From: an uncultured Ruminiclostridium sp.
Lineage (GTDB): Bacteria > Bacillota > Clostridia > Oscillospirales > Ruminococcaceae
Assembly (NCBI GenBank): GCA_910588335.1
Contig: CAJUQV010000051.1
Span: 1-6,206 of the forward strand
Direction: 5' to 3'
DNA: 6,206 nucleotides
Shown: positions 5,701-6,206 of the stretch, piece after piece
Numbering within the stretch: position 1 is the first letter of the stretch
Layout: every line of letters starts with the position of its first letter
Translations under genes and position numbers: made by a program
The notes under the pieces: model-generated
Databases searched by the model: none
Seen by the model: the letters and a program-made list of their open reading frames with translations, nothing else
Told to the model about the DNA's origin: nothing

Positions 5701-5729
5701 TTGACTTTTTGCGGAGTTTGAAGTATTAT
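5701..5729 (+). promoter_or_regulatory. sigma-A-type promoter, probably for tRNA-Leu
   Basis: TTGACT (5701-5706) and TATTAT (5724-5729) are separated by the ideal 17 nt, each with one mismatch to consensus. Transcription would start near 5736, about 74 nt upstream of the mature tRNA 5' end. No protein gene follows that could be its target, so the tRNA is the likely product. It lies between the decayed and the intact tRNA copies. Confidence 0.7.
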
Positions 5730-5809
5730 ATATTATGAGCGATGTTACTGCGGTGAAATTTTTCTCTGTTATTGTCAGACAAGTAAATAATTGGCGGACA
5801 TTTAATTAC

Positions 5810-5894
5810 GCACCTGTGGCGAAATTGGCATACGCGATAGATTTAGGTTCTATTTCCGTGAGGAGTGCAGGTTCGATTCCTGTCAGGTGCACCA
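5810..5894 (+). tRNA. tRNA-Leu, anticodon UAG
   Basis: This is a complete class II tRNA that reads CUA and other CUN leucine codons. The acceptor stem GCACCTG/CAGGTGC (5810-5816, 5884-5890) pairs at all seven positions. The D-stem GCG/CGC (5819-5821, 5833-5835) encloses a loop with GG. The anticodon stem ATAGA/TCTAT (5837-5841, 5849-5853) encloses TTTAGGT, placing TAG at 5844-5846. The long variable arm TCCGTGAGGA (5855-5864) is the leucine/serine class feature. The T-arm GCAGG-TTCGATT-CCTGT ends at 5883 with one G-U pair. Discriminator A5891 and an encoded CCA (5892-5894) complete the molecule. It probably forms a transcript with the promoter at 5701-5729. Confidence 0.97.
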
Positions 5895-5897
5895 TGA

Positions 5898-5915
5898 AAC
5901 ACTGACAAAAAAGAT
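5898..5915 (+). repeat. direct repeat unit end, copy 1
   Basis: AACACTGACAAAAAAGAT recurs at 6128-6145 with one difference (17 of 18 bases). Copy 1 begins four bases after the tRNA CCA end and supplies the T-run of the minus-strand terminator. Confidence 0.7.
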
Positions 5916-5963
5916 ATTATGCCCACAAACGGCGGTACAAAGCCATTTGTGGGCATAAATCTT
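5907..5963 (-). terminator. probable minus-strand intrinsic terminator
   Basis: TTATGCCCACAAA (5917-5929) pairs perfectly over 13 bp with 5946-5958. The stem extends five more pairs to 5911 and 5963 past one bulged A, and a small GGC/GCC stem lies in the loop. Read on the minus strand, the stem is followed by six T residues (complement of 5907-5912); on the plus strand no T-run follows. It would stop transcription entering from the right, just short of the tRNA-Leu gene. A small hairpin CTTGT/ACAAG (5961-5965, 5971-5975) overlaps its right edge. No minus-strand gene is visible in the window, so its upstream partner lies outside or is gone. Confidence 0.65.
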
Positions 5964-6009
5964 GTGAAAAACAAGAGTTCTCGTCCGTAGATATTTTCGA
6001 CACAAAAGT

Positions 6010-6053
6010 GGACTTGAACCCTCCCATGTAAAATTTTCCAAGTCGATTTTGGT
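6010..6053. repeat. T-arm-like repeat module, copy 1
   Basis: The module starts with GGACTTGAACCC (6010-6021) and ends with AAGTCGATTTTGGT (6040-6053), the same layout as 6153-6198. Its minus-strand text GGGTTCAAGTCC has the form of a tRNA T-arm, but the flanking stem does not fully pair and no other tRNA part is visible. GACTTG (6011-6016) and CAAGTC (6039-6044) could form a 6-bp stem. Confidence 0.55.
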
Positions 6054-6066
6054 TAATATGCACAGG

Positions 6067-6119
6067 GCGCCTGTGAGTGATCTCTCTAACCGGAGAGATT
6101 ATTCATGGGCGCTTTTTTT
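6067..6119 (+). terminator. strong plus-strand intrinsic terminator
   Basis: The left arm 6067-6086 pairs with 6093-6112 over 20 positions, four of them G-U wobbles, with the 6-nt loop TAACCG and a closing GCGCC/GGCGC base. Seven T residues follow directly (6113-6119), then G and four more. It would end the tRNA-Leu transcript, leaving a trailer of about 170-220 nt. A small stem, CACAGG/CCTGTG (6061-6066, 6070-6075), would compete with the base of the left arm. Confidence 0.9.
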
Positions 6120-6127
6120 GTTTTCAG

Positions 6128-6145
6128 AACATTGACAAAAAAGAT
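6128..6145 (+). repeat. direct repeat unit end, copy 2
   Basis: AACATTGACAAAAAAGAT is the second copy of the 18-nt repeat at 5898-5915. It follows the plus-strand terminator by nine bases and precedes the second T-arm-like module. Confidence 0.7.
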
Positions 6146-6152
6146 TTGGAGG

Positions 6153-6198
6153 GGATTTGAACCCTTTTGGCAACAAAATTTTTGCAGTTGAATTTGGT
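6153..6198. repeat. T-arm-like repeat module, copy 2
   Basis: GGATTTGAACCC (6153-6164) differs from copy 1 at one base of twelve. CAGTTGAATTTGGT (6185-6198) matches the copy 1 end at 11 of 14. The minus-strand text GGGTTCAAATCCC is a near-consensus T-loop with a three-pair G-C stem. The module reaches the window edge, so its continuation cannot be seen. Confidence 0.55.
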
Positions 6199-6206
6199 CA
6201 AAATGA

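Noticed and set aside
5735..5905. Open reading frame of 56 codons starting right after the promoter
   Set aside because: Its C-terminal half is a translation of the tRNA-Leu gene, and it has no ribosome binding site; the tRNA explains the sequence.
5917..6027. Minus-strand reading frame of 36 codons ending in the terminator hairpin
   Set aside because: It runs through repeat and hairpin sequence, its stop lies inside the terminator stem and no ribosome binding site is evident.
6141..6206. Complete minus-strand tRNA gene at the window edge
   Set aside because: Only the T-arm-like motif is present; no anticodon stem, D-arm or matching acceptor strand is found in the remaining 40 nt.
1..6206. 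CRISPR array or known defence system
   Set aside because: There are no regularly spaced identical repeats and no Cas, restriction, retron or other recognisable defence genes.

Overview
The window reads like chromosomal DNA of a low-GC Gram-positive bacterium, most likely a member of Clostridia (Oscillospiraceae/Ruminococcaceae-like). This is inferred from the strong AGGAGG-type ribosome binding sites, the AT-rich gaps with sigma-A-like promoters, the encoded CCA on the tRNA and the protein families present. All seven supported protein genes and the tRNA lie on the + strand. I cannot assign a species from sequence alone.

Layout. 83-1171 encodes a PfkB-family sugar kinase of the 2-keto-3-deoxygluconate kinase type. 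1234-2271 encodes a geranylgeranyl-reductase-like FAD oxidoreductase. From 2272 to 5600 the character changes to small, functionally unrelated genes: a YdeI/OmdA-family protein (2566-3126), a cysteine-rich DUF3795-type protein (3291-3740), a small nucleotidyltransferase (3932-4321), a uridine-kinase-like P-loop protein (4372-4905) and a RimJ/RimL-type GNAT acetyltransferase (5052-5600). Three of the gaps around them hold large inverted-repeat structures: two tandem perfect palindromes (2397-2508), a 163-nt nested hairpin element (3748-3910) and a 115-nt nested hairpin element (4902-5016).

The right end is an RNA-gene region: a decayed tRNA-Leu-like copy (5619-5676), a good promoter (5701-5729) and an intact tRNA-Leu(UAG) (5810-5894). 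Beyond it lie an apparent minus-strand terminator (5907-5963), a very strong plus-strand terminator (6067-6119) and two diverged copies of a short module that carries a tRNA T-arm-like motif in antisense orientation.

How the genes work together. The first gene is metabolic (sugar-acid catabolism) and the second is a redox enzyme of unknown substrate; nothing links them beyond orientation. The five small genes look like an accessory row of stand-alone enzymes, not a pathway. Only the nucleotidyltransferase and P-loop kinase are close enough (50 nt) to suggest one transcript. No known defence system, CRISPR array, integrase or transposase is visible. The less ordinary content is in the gaps: the structured inverted repeats and the repeat modules next to the tRNA.
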